A stretch of 64,000 nt of DNA from Thiomicrospira sp. WB1 (GTDB taxonomy: Bacteria > Pseudomonadota > Gammaproteobacteria > Thiomicrospirales > Thiomicrospiraceae). The position numbers were made by a program, and so were the translations under genes. Under the pieces are notes generated by a model. The model was not told where the DNA came from. It worked only from the letters and a program-made list of their open reading frames with translations, and made no database searches. The stretch is from assembly GCF_001507535.1 (NCBI RefSeq), contig NZ_LQBN01000002.1:248001-312000 (forward strand), in the 5' to 3' direction. Shown one piece after another: positions 26,305 to 35,243 of the stretch; position 1 is the stretch's first letter, and each line of letters starts with the position of its first letter.

Positions 26305-26314
26305 GGCACCGTGT

Positions 26315-26629
26315 ATGTCGAACCAACTAAATTCCTTGAAATGGCTCATTATGCTGGTCGCCTCGTTTCTGGTACTGACCGGGTGCGAAAAAATTTCCAA
26401 TTCCGCCAAAAATCTTCAATCCGACTGGGTGGGGCTGGATCGTAAAATCGAAATTTATACCTGCCATACTGGTGAGCGAATCAAGTCTTATCAGGGGAGT
26501 GTTCGCATCAACCCGGATGATCAGTTGACGGAAGGCACGTCTTTTTTGGTGGATGGCAAAAAATTGCACACCAATATGTGCTATGTGGTCACGGAGCTGG
26601 GGATTACGGAACAGCCTTTGTCTGAATAA
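26315..26629 (+). CDS. Putative small lipoprotein
   Basis: 104 residues from the ATG at 26315, which follows GAGGG by about 9 bases. The N-terminus is a lipoprotein signal: a positively charged start, hydrophobic WLIMLVASFLVL, then lipobox LTGC. The mature part holds three more cysteines (in CEKI after lipidation, YTCHTG, NMCYV) and a short beta-rich segment, YQGSVRINPDDQLTEGTSFLVDG. No family is recognised. It sits between two other small envelope genes on the same strand and may be part of one unit with them. Confidence 0.7.
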   Translation: MSNQLNSLKWLIMLVASFLVLTGCEKISNSAKNLQSDWVGLDRKIEIYTCHTGERIKSYQGSVRINPDDQLTEGTSFLVDGKKLHTNMCYVVTELGITEQPLSE

Positions 26630-26671
26630 CCCCCGACAGCTATTTTTTAAAAACAACGCAGCGGACAACGC

Positions 26672-27031
26672 ATGAATCAAACTAATTTTTCATCTCTAAC
26701 CAAATGGTCGCTTCTTCCTCTATTGGGCGCCAGTGTGATGTTCGGCGGTTGTGCCACCGTCAACTCCCAGGCATTGAGCGAAAATGAATACCTTCTGACG
26801 ACTTATTATGATGAACCGCCCAGAACGCTGCAAAGTCGAGCATTGACCAGTAAAGCCGAATCCCTGTGTCCGGTCGGTGTGTCCGTCCGCTCACGCCATG
26901 CCACCAAAGCGGCGGAATTTGGCAAGGACGACGTCAGCTGTGTGTCGGGCAATTGCCGCTATCGTTTGACCTGGCGCGTGGTTTGCACCGATGTGGTCCC
27001 GCAGGAATCTTCCTGGTTTGGTGATACCTGA
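26672..27031 (+). CDS. Putative small lipoprotein
   Basis: 119 residues. The N-terminus reads as a lipoprotein signal peptide with lipobox FGGC around residue 27. The mature part has cysteines in SLCPVG, VSCVSGNC and VVC, which could form disulfides in the periplasm, and a beta-hairpin-like YRLTWRVVC. No known family is recognised. It follows the previous lipoprotein by 42 bases and precedes the GGDEF gene by 7 bases, so it is probably co-transcribed with the latter. Confidence 0.68.
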   Translation: MNQTNFSSLTKWSLLPLLGASVMFGGCATVNSQALSENEYLLTTYYDEPPRTLQSRALTSKAESLCPVGVSVRSRHATKAAEFGKDDVSCVSGNCRYRLTWRVVCTDVVPQESSWFGDT

Positions 27032-27038
27032 GTCGTAG

Positions 27039-28271
27039 ATGGGGTTGCGCGTTCACCTTCTGTGGCTGTTTGGACTGCTGATCGTGGGCGTATGGGCTCG
27101 ACCTGATCGCCTTGAATGGCCCATGTTGGCATTGCAATCGTTGACTTGGCTGCCTTATCTTCTGGCTTTGCTGAGTGCTTTTATCAGCCTGTTCTTAAAC
27201 CGTTTTCAGCCGATCCTGCTGGTGATGGCACTGTCGACTTATTGTTTTTTTCTGTCCTATGGGTTGCCTCAATGGCCCACCCAGTTTCTGATTCTTTATC
27301 CGCTATTGGCCTTTGCGATGCCTTGCCATTTGTTACTTCTACGCCTGCTGCCCGAAAAGGGGTTCCATCACTTTGGGTGGATCGTCTTTCAGGGGCTTTT
27401 GTGGCTGACACCCTTCGTGGTTGTGTTGGTTGGCGTCCAGCTTCTGCCGCATCCGGACTGGTCCTGGCTGTTTTGGCCGGTGGCCACCGAATGGATTCAC
27501 TTGACGTGGAGCGCTCTGGCGATCACCGTGTTGATTTTACTGGTCTGGCTTGCGCGTCTGGCCTTTGCATCTCACCGGCGTTTGCTGGATTTGGCGATGC
27601 CGTTTGTCCTGGTGATGGCCATGATGGGGTTGAATTCGGCTGCGGACGCCGCAACTCTGGCTTGGTGGGCATCGCTGGCCACATTGGCCGTGTTGCTGGC
27701 GATGGTGTTTGATGCCCACCATTTGGCTTACACGGATACATTAACCGGTTTAAAAGGTCGTCGTGCCTTGTTTGAATCGTTTGCCGGGTTAGGTCGGCGT
27801 TATGCCATCGCCATGATGGACATTGATCATTTTAAAAAATTCAATGATCGCTATGGGCATGAAACCGGTGATAGGGTATTGCAAGCGGTGGCGACCCACT
27901 TAAAGCAATCGGGCATGTCACGCGTTTACCGCTATGGCGGTGAAGAATTTACGCTGGTCTTTCCGGGTAAAACGGCTCGGGAAGCGCTGCCCGTTTTGGA
28001 GTCCGTTCGGGAACGCATTGCGAACAAACCGCTCCTGGTTCAGGACAAAACCGGTCAGAAAAAGACCGTCCGCGTGACCGCGAGTTTTGGGGTCGCCGAA
28101 AAAGATGCGCAGAACGGAGCACCAGAGGCCGTCATGCAGGCAGCGGATGCGTATTTATATCAAGCTAAAAAGGCCGGGCGAAACTGTGTCAAAGGCACCG
28201 GTCTGGCTAAGGCGCGAACGGGGACGACCAAAACAAAACGCACTCAAACCACCAGGCCTGGTAAAAAATAG
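27039..28271 (+). CDS. Membrane-bound GGDEF diguanylate cyclase
   Basis: 410 residues. About six or seven membrane helices fill residues 5-225 with little periplasmic sequence, so the sensor is the membrane part itself. The GGDEF domain starts near 232 (TDTLTGLKGRRALFESF); the substrate region is MMDIDHFKKFNDRYGHETGD and the signature is RYGGEEF (300-304). No RxxD inhibitory site precedes it, so product inhibition is unlikely. The C-terminus is a basic tail rich in Lys, Arg and Thr; its last codons lie in a copy of the ACCAGGCCTGGT motif. The active-site residues are intact, so it should make c-di-GMP. Confidence 0.88.
   Translation: MGLRVHLLWLFGLLIVGVWARPDRLEWPMLALQSLTWLPYLLALLSAFISLFLNRFQPILLVMALSTYCFFLSYGLPQWPTQFLILYPLLAFAMPCHLLLLRLLPEKGFHHFGWIVFQGLLWLTPFVVVLVGVQLLPHPDWSWLFWPVATEWIHLTWSALAITVLILLVWLARLAFASHRRLLDLAMPFVLVMAMMGLNSAADAATLAWWASLATLAVLLAMVFDAHHLAYTDTLTGLKGRRALFESFAGLGRRYAIAMMDIDHFKKFNDRYGHETGDRVLQAVATHLKQSGMSRVYRYGGEEFTLVFPGKTAREALPVLESVRERIANKPLLVQDKTGQKKTVRVTASFGVAEKDAQNGAPEAVMQAADAYLYQAKKAGRNCVKGTGLAKARTGTTKTKRTQTTRPGKK
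28251..28267 (+). repeat. Copy of the ACCAGGCCTGGTNAAAA motif
   Basis: ACCAGGCCTGGTAAAAA overlaps the last codons of the GGDEF gene. It is one of six exact copies in the window; the others start at 15174, 35864, 40587, 45544 and 60975. Confidence 0.6.
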
Positions 28272-28308
28272 CCTCGGCCGAGTTGGTAAATCGTTAAAAG
28301 GAATGGCA

Positions 28309-28800
28309 ATGACTGAACAGACGACAAAAAAAGAATCCGACCCGACAGGTGAGTTGCCCAGAGTGACCGAGTCATCCAGCCTGGGGATTGTGTTTCGTTT
28401 GAGTTTGGCCGATGGTGAGGAAGTCGAAGCCACGCAGGAAGACGAAATCTTTCGTTTCGAAATGGGCGATGGTGAACTGTTTCCGGCACTGGAACAGTGG
28501 TTAGTCGGACTGGAGTTGGGGACCCGAGCTCAGTTGGGGTTATCGCCCGCTCAGGCATTTGGAGAGCCGGATCCAAGCAATGTGCATCGCATGCCTCGCA
28601 GTGATTTTCCCGAGAGTATGGCACTCGAAGCGGGGTTCGTGGTCGGGTTGAATACGCCGAGCGGAGACGAAGTCCCAGCCACGGTCCTGGCGGTGGACGA
28701 TGACGTGGTGACTCTGGATTTTAATCATCCTCTGGCCGGCAAGGCGTTGAATTTTGATGTGACAGTGGTTGAGATAGATGGCCAGGCCATGACAAGCTAG
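28309..28800 (+). CDS. fkpB: FKBP-type peptidyl-prolyl isomerase (SlpA/FkpB type)
   Basis: 163 residues from the ATG at 28309, after AAAGGA; an in-frame ATG lies at 28303 and an open frame continues upstream into the GGDEF gene without a better start. The pattern follows E. coli FkpB (SlpA): VFRLSLADGEEVE, LEQWLVGLELGTRAQLGLSPAQAFGEPD, and the SlyD-family hallmark VTLDFNHPLAGKALNFDVTVVEI. It is a small cytoplasmic prolyl isomerase/chaperone. In E. coli the gene sits near ispH, which is not seen here. Its stop codon shares the bases CTAG with the convergent gene. Confidence 0.9.
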   Translation: MTEQTTKKESDPTGELPRVTESSSLGIVFRLSLADGEEVEATQEDEIFRFEMGDGELFPALEQWLVGLELGTRAQLGLSPAQAFGEPDPSNVHRMPRSDFPESMALEAGFVVGLNTPSGDEVPATVLAVDDDVVTLDFNHPLAGKALNFDVTVVEIDGQAMTS

Positions 28801-29081
28801 GGGGTTTCCTTGGCTTGATCCCGGTGGGTCTGACTGCAAAAATAACGACGCTGCCCATTCTGCTTTTCCATGATCGCCTCGCTTTCAGGCAGGTGAAGGC
28901 CGCATTGTTCACAGGCCACCATTCGATCCGCGGCCTGTTGTGTCTGCTCAGCTTGCGAGGCGTCGTCGTGTTCATTCAGCATGGCGTTCATGTTCTGGCG
29001 AAAGAGTCTGACCCGGCTGTAGACAAAAAGCACCAAAAAAAACACCACCAGAATCAGAAAAAAATAAAACAATGCGCGCAT
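28797..29081 (-). CDS. PP0621-like membrane protein with a zinc-ribbon tail
   Basis: 94 residues from the ATG at 29081, with GGGAG upstream. One N-terminal membrane helix (about 3-24) is followed by a charged linker and a C-terminal zinc-ribbon-like module: CEQCGLHLPESEAI and YFCSQTHRD, supplying three cysteines and a histidine. I recall this layout in the small uncharacterised PP0621 family of proteobacteria. The function is unknown; the metal site faces the cytoplasm if the helix is N-out. It is convergent with fkpB and overlaps it by 4 bases. Confidence 0.72.
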   Translation of the reverse strand: MRALFYFFLILVVFFLVLFVYSRVRLFRQNMNAMLNEHDDASQAEQTQQAADRMVACEQCGLHLPESEAIMEKQNGQRRYFCSQTHRDQAKETP

Positions 29082-29264
29082 AAACCGGGTCTCCCAACCG
29101 CCATCAGGCAAACGTTCTTCTGCGGCATTATAACGGTTCTTTCCGATATAGATAAAAAGAACGGCTTTACGGCCCTAAATTTCAAACACGCCATCGGGAT
29201 CACTCGTAAACGCAGCGTAAAAGGCTTAAAATACGACTTTTGAATTGCAGTGGCTGAGTTAGGC

Positions 29265-30434
29265 ATGAATTTACACGAATATCAGGCAAAATCCCTTTTT
29301 CAGACGTACAGAATCCCGGTACCAGCCGGAGAGGTGGTGCGCGCGGACGACCAATTGGACGCGGCGCTGGACGCGCTGGCAACCGATCGGTGGGTGATCA
29401 AAGCACAAATTCATGCTGGCGCTCGCGGCAAAGCAGGCGGGGTGAAGTTGGTGGACACCAGAGCGCAGGCGAAAGAGGCCGTGCAGGCCATGCTCGGCCA
29501 ACGTCTGGCCACACCGCAAACGGCCGGTAAGGAACTGCCCATTCATGCGGTCCTGATTGAAACAACGCAATCAATTGAAGAGGAGTTGTATCTGAGTTTG
29601 CTGGTTGACCGGGCCCGCAAGCGTCACACGTTTATTATTTCAGCGGCCGGTGGCATGGACATTGAGGCCGTGGCCGAAAGCACGCCTGAGCGCATTCATA
29701 AGGTCAGCGTCGATCCAGCCGTCGGATTGATGCCTTATCAATGCCGGGAAGTGGGGTTTGCGCTGAATTTGACCGGCGAGGCCTTCAAACAGTTGGGGCA
29801 AATCATGCAAGCCGCTTATCAAATGGCGCTGGAAAAAGACATGGCTCTGCTTGAAATCAACCCACTGATCAAAACAACGGACAACGCATTGGTTGCGCTG
29901 GATGCGAAGGTCAGTATTGACCCCAATGCGTTGTATCGTCAAAAAGCCCTGGCAGAATGGCGAGATCCTTCACAGGAAGATGAGCGCGAAGCCAGAGCGG
30001 CGGATCATCAGTTGAACTACATTGCACTGGAAGGCAACATCGGTTGCATGGTCAACGGGGCGGGTCTGGCCATGGCAACGATGGATTTGATTCAGCTTCA
30101 TGGCGGTCAGCCAGCCAACTTTTTGGATGTGGGCGGTGGCGCGACAGCCGACCGGGTCGCCGAAGCCTTCAAACTGATCGTTTCTTCCAGTCAGGTGGCG
30201 TCGATTCTGGTGAATATCTTTGGCGGCATCGTGCGTTGTGATCTGATCGCAGAGGGCATTATTCAAGCGGTGAAAGAAGTCGGGCTGACACTGCCGGTCG
30301 TGGTGCGCCTGGAAGGCACGAACGTTGAACAGGGACGCGCCCGTCTTGCAGAAAGCGGGTTGCAGATTGTGACCGCTGATACCCTGTCCGCGGCGGCAAA
30401 ACAGGCCGTTGAACTGGCTGGGGAGGACCAATAA
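29265..30434 (+). CDS. sucC: Succinate-CoA ligase, beta subunit
   Basis: 389 residues from the ATG at 29265 (E. coli 388); a GTG at 29250 would add five residues before the usual MNLHEYQAK start. ATP-grasp features are IHAGARGKAGGV around 49-60, LLEINPLI around 196, and the C-terminal CoA-ligase part with FLDVGGGA around 285 and NIFGGIVRCD around 320. It catalyses succinyl-CoA + ADP + Pi to succinate + ATP in the TCA cycle. The start of sucD follows the stop directly (TAAATG). No sucAB genes are adjacent. Confidence 0.96.
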   Translation: MNLHEYQAKSLFQTYRIPVPAGEVVRADDQLDAALDALATDRWVIKAQIHAGARGKAGGVKLVDTRAQAKEAVQAMLGQRLATPQTAGKELPIHAVLIETTQSIEEELYLSLLVDRARKRHTFIISAAGGMDIEAVAESTPERIHKVSVDPAVGLMPYQCREVGFALNLTGEAFKQLGQIMQAAYQMALEKDMALLEINPLIKTTDNALVALDAKVSIDPNALYRQKALAEWRDPSQEDEREARAADHQLNYIALEGNIGCMVNGAGLAMATMDLIQLHGGQPANFLDVGGGATADRVAEAFKLIVSSSQVASILVNIFGGIVRCDLIAEGIIQAVKEVGLTLPVVVRLEGTNVEQGRARLAESGLQIVTADTLSAAAKQAVELAGEDQ

Positions 30435-31316
30435 ATGAGTATTTTAGTCAACGCACAGACCAAAGTGATTTGCCAGGGCATCACCGGCAAGCAGGGCAGT
30501 TTTCATTCAGAACAGGCATTGGCCTATGGTACCCGCCTGGTCGGAGGGGTGACGCCAGGAAAAGGCGGCACCACGCATCTAAACCTGCCGGTATTTAATA
30601 CCGTCAAAGAGGCAGTAGAGCAGACCGGGGCAGAAGCGTCCATGATTTATGTGCCCCCGGCGTTTGCAGCCGATTCCATTATTGAAGCGGTTGCGGCCGG
30701 AATCAAAGTGATTACTTGCATTACCGAAGGCATTCCGGTCAATGACATGCTCAAAGTCCGGGCCGTTCTGGATCAGAGCGATGCTTATTTGATTGGTCCC
30801 AATTGCCCCGGTTTGATTACTCCGGGTAAAGACGGACAAGGGTGTAAAATCGGAATCATGCCCGGGCACATTCACATGCCGGGACGCATTGGGATCGTGT
30901 CGCGCTCGGGGACCTTGACCTACGAAGCCGTGCACCAGACCACGCAAGCCGGACTGGGGCAGACGACCTGCGTCGGTATCGGTGGTGACCCCATACAGGG
31001 CATGAGTTTTGTTGATTGTCTGAAAGCCTTTGAGCAGGACCCGGAAACACAAGGCGTGATCATGGTCGGTGAAATTGGCGGTCAGGCAGAAGAAGAGGCC
31101 GCTGAATTCATTCAAAAGAATATGAGCAAACCGGTTGTGGCCTACATTGCCGGCATGACTGCACCACCGGGCAAACGCATGGGGCACGCGGGGGCCATCG
31201 TCAGCGGCGGTCAAGGCACCGCTCAGGCCAAAATTCAAGTGTTGAAGCAAGCGGGTGTCACCGTCGTGGATTCACCCACCGACATGGGACAAGCCATGCA
31301 GGCCTGTCTCTCGTAA
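30435..31316 (+). CDS. sucD: Succinate-CoA ligase, alpha subunit
   Basis: 293 residues (E. coli 289). The N-terminal CoA-binding fold has [17 protein letters not shown] and VTPGKGG. The phospho-histidine is H251 in [14 protein letters not shown], as in all Suc[15 protein letters not shown] is the other family signature. It forms the heterotetramer with SucC, whose gene abuts it without spacing, so the two should be made in equal amounts. nadE follows 23 bases later on the same strand and may be co-transcribed. Confidence 0.96.
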   Translation: MSILVNAQTKVICQGITGKQGSFHSEQALAYGTRLVGGVTPGKGGTTHLNLPVFNTVKEAVEQTGAEASMIYVPPAFAADSIIEAVAAGIKVITCITEGIPVNDMLKVRAVLDQSDAYLIGPNCPGLITPGKDGQGCKIGIMPGHIHMPGRIGIVSRSGTLTYEAVHQTTQAGLGQTTCVGIGGDPIQGMSFVDCLKAFEQDPETQGVIMVGEIGGQAEEEAAEFIQKNMSKPVVAYIAGMTAPPGKRMGHAGAIVSGGQGTAQAKIQVLKQAGVTVVDSPTDMGQAMQACLS

Positions 31317-31339
31317 CGCGCATACTGAAGGAACACACT

Positions 31340-32986
31340 ATGTCTGAACAAATCCGTCTTTGTATGGCGCAGATCAACCCGGTTGTGGGAGACGTGTCAG
31401 CCAATGTCGAAGCGATTATTCAGGCGGCACAAGAAGCCAGGACGGCACATCAGGCAGACATCGTGGTCTTTCCTGAAATGACGCTGACCGGCTACCCGCC
31501 GGAAGATTTGTTGTTTCGACCCGCGTTGTACGAACAGGTGGATCAGGGGCTGACACGCTTGTGTGAAGCGGTGTCGGACGTAGCTATGGTGGTCGGCTAC
31601 CCCATGATGGATGACTTGGGCGAACGTTTTAATATGGCTGCCTGGATTGCCGATGGTGAGATCCAAGCCAGCTATATCAAACAAAATTTGCCCAACTACA
31701 GTGTCTTTGATGAAAAACGCTATTTTTCTCAGGATGACCAGCCATGTGTGGTGCATTACAAGGGCGTGGGCTTCGGCCTGCTAGTGTGTGAGGACATCTG
31801 GAAGTTCACCCCGGCTTCCCAGGCTGTGGAGGCGGGGGCTAACATATTGCTTAATTTGAATGCGTCCCCTTTCTCGCAGGAAAAACATCGTGATCGGATT
31901 GAGGTGGTTCGCCGCCGCGTCAACGAGGTCAAGTGCCCCATTGTTTACGTCAATCAGGTTGGTGGGCAGGATGAGCTGGTCTTTGATGGCGGGTCTTTCG
32001 CGACCTGTGCCGAAGGCGAAGTGCAGGTTCAGGCGCCGGAATTTGTCAAGGCACTGACCCCGGTGACGGTCTTGAAACAGGCCGATGCCGTGGCCATTGC
32101 GCCGGGTGAAAAAGCCTCGCTCTATGAAGACGAAGCTCGGATTTATCAAGCGCTCAAGTTGGGCTTGAAGGATTACGTCCACAAAAATGGGTTTCAGGGC
32201 GTGTTGCTCGGGCTTTCAGGCGGCATTGATTCCGCGCTGACCCTGGCCATCGCCGTGGACGCATTGGGGGCAGATCAGGTGGAGGCCGTGATGATGCCGT
32301 TTCATTACACCGCTCAGATCAGCCAGGAGGATGCCGCCGCACAAGCCAAGCGATTAAACGTGGCCTTTCAGACGCTACCGATCGAAACCATTTATGCCGG
32401 TTTTGAATCTTTATTGGCGCCACGCTTTGAAGGTCGGTCGATAGACACCACTGAAGAAAATCTTCAAGCCCGCATTCGTGGGGTTTTACTCATGGCGATG
32501 TCCAACAAGTTGGGCAAGGTGGTGTTGGCCACCAGCAATAAATCCGAGGTGGCCGTTGGGTATTCAACGCTTTATGGCGACATGGTCGGCGGTTTTTCTC
32601 CGCTGAAAGATGTGTCCAAAACCTGGGTCTACCGCTTGGCGCGTTATCGTAATCAGCTGCCCGATGCTGAAACGGCACCGGTGATCCCGCCTCGTGTGAT
32701 CGAACGGCCCCCTTCAGCGGAATTGCGTCCTGATCAGACGGATCAGGATACTTTGCCGGAATATGACGTTCTGGATCCGGTCATCGAAGCGTTGGTCGGA
32801 CGGGATGAGTCACCGGAGGTCATCGCAACGCAGTTGTCGGTGGAGCTGGCATTGGTGCGGCGCATTGCTGCGATGATTCAAAAGAATGAATATAAGCGCC
32901 GTCAGTCAGCTCCGGGTGTGAAAGTGTCTCCCCGAGCTTTTGGGCGGGATCGGCGTTATCCGATTACTTCGGGTTATAAAGAGTAA
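31340..32986 (+). CDS. nadE: Glutamine-dependent NAD+ synthetase
   Basis: 548 residues in two domains. The N-terminal nitrilase-type glutaminase has the catalytic triad E46 (FPEMTLTGYPPEDL), K114 (YIKQNLPNY) and C150 (LLVCEDIWKF). The C-terminal synthetase has the ATP-pyrophosphatase loop SGGIDS at 293-298. It converts deamido-NAD to NAD using glutamine and ATP. This is the long glutamine-using form rather than the 275-residue ammonia-using form of E. coli. AAGGA precedes the ATG. nadC of the same pathway is 5 kb away. Confidence 0.95.
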   Translation: MSEQIRLCMAQINPVVGDVSANVEAIIQAAQEARTAHQADIVVFPEMTLTGYPPEDLLFRPALYEQVDQGLTRLCEAVSDVAMVVGYPMMDDLGERFNMAAWIADGEIQASYIKQNLPNYSVFDEKRYFSQDDQPCVVHYKGVGFGLLVCEDIWKFTPASQAVEAGANILLNLNASPFSQEKHRDRIEVVRRRVNEVKCPIVYVNQVGGQDELVFDGGSFATCAEGEVQVQAPEFVKALTPVTVLKQADAVAIAPGEKASLYEDEARIYQALKLGLKDYVHKNGFQGVLLGLSGGIDSALTLAIAVDALGADQVEAVMMPFHYTAQISQEDAAAQAKRLNVAFQTLPIETIYAGFESLLAPRFEGRSIDTTEENLQARIRGVLLMAMSNKLGKVVLATSNKSEVAVGYSTLYGDMVGGFSPLKDVSKTWVYRLARYRNQLPDAETAPVIPPRVIERPPSAELRPDQTDQDTLPEYDVLDPVIEALVGRDESPEVIATQLSVELALVRRIAAMIQKNEYKRRQSAPGVKVSPRAFGRDRRYPITSGYKE

Positions 32987-33048
32987 AGCCTCTCAGCCCA
33001 GTCAGATGGCGGGGGCTTGGTTTGGCTGTGATGTTGGCAGGTCTGGGA

Positions 33049-33915
33049 TTAGAACCAGTCTCCCACCGAATCGAGCATGCTGTCCCACCAGCTTTTTTCT
33101 GGCTGTTTCCAACGGTGTTTTTGTGTTGCCTGACTGTCTTCAGATGGGGCTGCGTCAGCCGCAGCATCTGATTTGACTTGGTGTTTGCCCAGATTGTAAT
33201 CAATGACTGACTGGGTATCGGTTGCGTTCTGGGTCATGCCAAGTTCAGTGTACGCATCGCGCATCAGTGCCAGCGCCGGCATCACGGTCTGCGCATTAGG
33301 GTAGTTCTCGATCAAGGCTTTGACACGAGTGGTGGCCGCCAGATACGCCTGACGGTCAAAGTAGTATTTGGCCACTTGAAACTCATGGCGGGCCAAGCGG
33401 TTCTGCAGAGCAATGATGCGCTCACGCGCCTTGGCGGCATAGGGACTTTTCGGGTATTTTGATAGAAGTTCAAAGTACCCCTGAAAGGCCTCGCGTGTGG
33501 ACGCCATATCGCGGCGTGCCGGGTCGGTAATCCAGTCATCCAGCCAGCTTTTGTTGATGGCATCGGTTGCCAGGGCTTTCAGGTAGTAGGCATAAGGCAG
33601 AGCGCGATGCTTGGGAAAGAGACGAATGAATTCCTGTAATTCGCGTTGGGCTGATTCCGGTTCTTCATACCGATAGTAGGCATAAGCCAGTTCGAGATAG
33701 GACTGTTCGGCGTACTGGCCATATGGGTAATAGGCCTTGAGCTTTTCGTAGTTTTCAATGGCGGTGTCCCACTGGCCACTGTTGAAGGCGTCTTTGGCCG
33801 CAGCATAAAATTCTTTGACGGTTTTGTCTTCGTCTTCCTTGGCAACCAGTGAAGAGCAGCCGCTTAAGCTAAGCGCGGCAAAAAAGAGGAGCAGGGAAAT
33901 CAGCGATTGCTTCAT
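33049..33915 (-). CDS. bamD: Outer membrane assembly lipoprotein BamD
   Basis: 288 residues. The lipoprotein signal ends with lipobox LSGC near residue 20. Five TPR-like helical pairs follow, from about 32 to 240: FYAAAKDAFNSGQWDTAIENYEKL, YYPYGQYAEQSYLELAYAYYR, and so on. The C-terminal 45 residues are polar and end in Trp/Asp-rich WWDSMLDSVGDWF, longer than in E. coli BamD (245 residues). It is an essential part of the BAM complex at the inner face of the outer membrane. The divergent rluD next to it is the conserved gammaproteobacterial arrangement. Confidence 0.94.
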   Translation of the reverse strand: MKQSLISLLLFFAALSLSGCSSLVAKEDEDKTVKEFYAAAKDAFNSGQWDTAIENYEKLKAYYPYGQYAEQSYLELAYAYYRYEEPESAQRELQEFIRLFPKHRALPYAYYLKALATDAINKSWLDDWITDPARRDMASTREAFQGYFELLSKYPKSPYAAKARERIIALQNRLARHEFQVAKYYFDRQAYLAATTRVKALIENYPNAQTVMPALALMRDAYTELGMTQNATDTQSVIDYNLGKHQVKSDAAADAAPSEDSQATQKHRWKQPEKSWWDSMLDSVGDWF

Positions 33916-34134
33916 AATCTTTGATAAACTATTGTCAAACCCATTAGTACAGCGTTTTAGTCAGATTCTGACGCATCAAACACTGCGAAGATGGTTCGAT
34001 CACGAGCTCAAAAGCCATCGAGATCGAAATACTCAAAAACCGGATGATAGCACATTTTCACGCCCCCGGATACAGATTGCCTGTGGTTTGCACGGGCTCT
34101 TTATCGAATTCAGTCAAACCAGAAGGAACAGGCA

Positions 34135-35238
34135 TTGTCACCCCCTCAGAATGAAACAGCACAGGCACTCAGAGAGCGCATTTTCCTGCAAGGTACGATC
34201 CCGGAGTCAGCTCTGGGAAAACGGCTCGACGCCGCACTGGCTGGCTTGTTTGACGATTATTCCCGCAGCCAGCTACAAACCTGGGTCAAACAGGGAGCCC
34301 TGCAGATGGATGGCCAAGTGGTGACCAAGCCCAATACAAAAGTGATGGGCGGCGAACAACTGTCACTAGAGGCCGAACTGGAAGACCGCACAGATATTGT
34401 GCCGCAGCCGATTGAGCTCGAAGTGGTTTATGACGACGATGCGATCCTGGTGATTAACAAGCCCCCCGGTTTGGTGGTGCATCCCGGCGCGGGCAATCCG
34501 GACGGGACCCTGATGAATGCATTGCTTTATCATTATCCCGCGCTGCAACAGGTGCCCAGAGCCGGCATTGTGCACCGGCTGGATAAAGACACGTCGGGTC
34601 TGATGGTGGTAGCCAAAACCTTGACTGCGCAGGCACATCTGGTGGATCAACTGCAGCGCCATGATGTGGAGCGTGTGTATGACGCGGTGGTCGTGGGGCG
34701 CATGATTGCCGGAGGGACGGTTGATAAGCCCATCGGGCGTCACCCCAAAGATCGAAAGCGCATGGCTGTGTTGGCGGTGGGGGGTAAGCGTGCGGTCTCG
34801 CACTACCGTGTCAAAGAACGCTTCCGAGGGCACACGCATGTCCGAGTGGCGCTTGAAACCGGCCGTACTCACCAGATTCGCGTACACATGGCCCATCTGG
34901 GGTTCCCGCTGGTGGGTGACCCGGTCTATGGCGGGCGAATGAAAATCCCCAAAAAAATGTTGCCTGAATTCGTTGAGTTTTTGCGGGCGTTTCCACGTCA
35001 GGCCTTGCATGCGGGCGCACTGAGCCTGACTCATCCGGTGACGCAAAAAGTCATGAACTGGAAAGCGCCGATTCCTGACGACATGCTGGGCCTGATGGAT
35101 GTGTTGCGTGATGATATGGCGGATTTTGATGCGCAGATGAACGCCAATTGGGATGGTGGTTATGATGAGTATGACCCTGATCATGGGGTTGAGGTCGAAT
35201 GGGTCACTGACGCAGACATCCCGGAAGAAAGAGAATAA
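34135..35238 (+). CDS. rluD: 23S rRNA pseudouridine synthase RluD
   Basis: 367 residues, starting at TTG with AAGGAAC 8 bases upstream. An N-terminal S4 RNA-binding domain spans about 25-85 (KRLDAALAGLFDDYSRSQLQTW). The catalytic aspartate is D150 in HRLDKDTSGLMV, and RTHQIRVHMAHLGFPLVGDPVYGG is the RluA-family C-terminal signature. The C-terminus has an acidic extension of about 35 residues beyond E. coli RluD (326). RluD makes the pseudouridines of helix 69 (1911, 1915, 1917). It heads an operon with pgeF and is divergent from bamD. Confidence 0.93.
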   Translation: MSPPQNETAQALRERIFLQGTIPESALGKRLDAALAGLFDDYSRSQLQTWVKQGALQMDGQVVTKPNTKVMGGEQLSLEAELEDRTDIVPQPIELEVVYDDDAILVINKPPGLVVHPGAGNPDGTLMNALLYHYPALQQVPRAGIVHRLDKDTSGLMVVAKTLTAQAHLVDQLQRHDVERVYDAVVVGRMIAGGTVDKPIGRHPKDRKRMAVLAVGGKRAVSHYRVKERFRGHTHVRVALETGRTHQIRVHMAHLGFPLVGDPVYGGRMKIPKKMLPEFVEFLRAFPRQALHAGALSLTHPVTQKVMNWKAPIPDDMLGLMDVLRDDMADFDAQMNANWDGGYDEYDPDHGVEVEWVTDADIPEERE

Positions 35239-35243
35239 ATGAC

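Noticed and set aside
28087-28308. Open frame upstream of fkpB reaching back into the GGDEF gene
   Set aside because: It overlaps the real GGDEF reading frame, and the AAAGGA-ATG start at 28309 gives a normal FkpB N-terminus.
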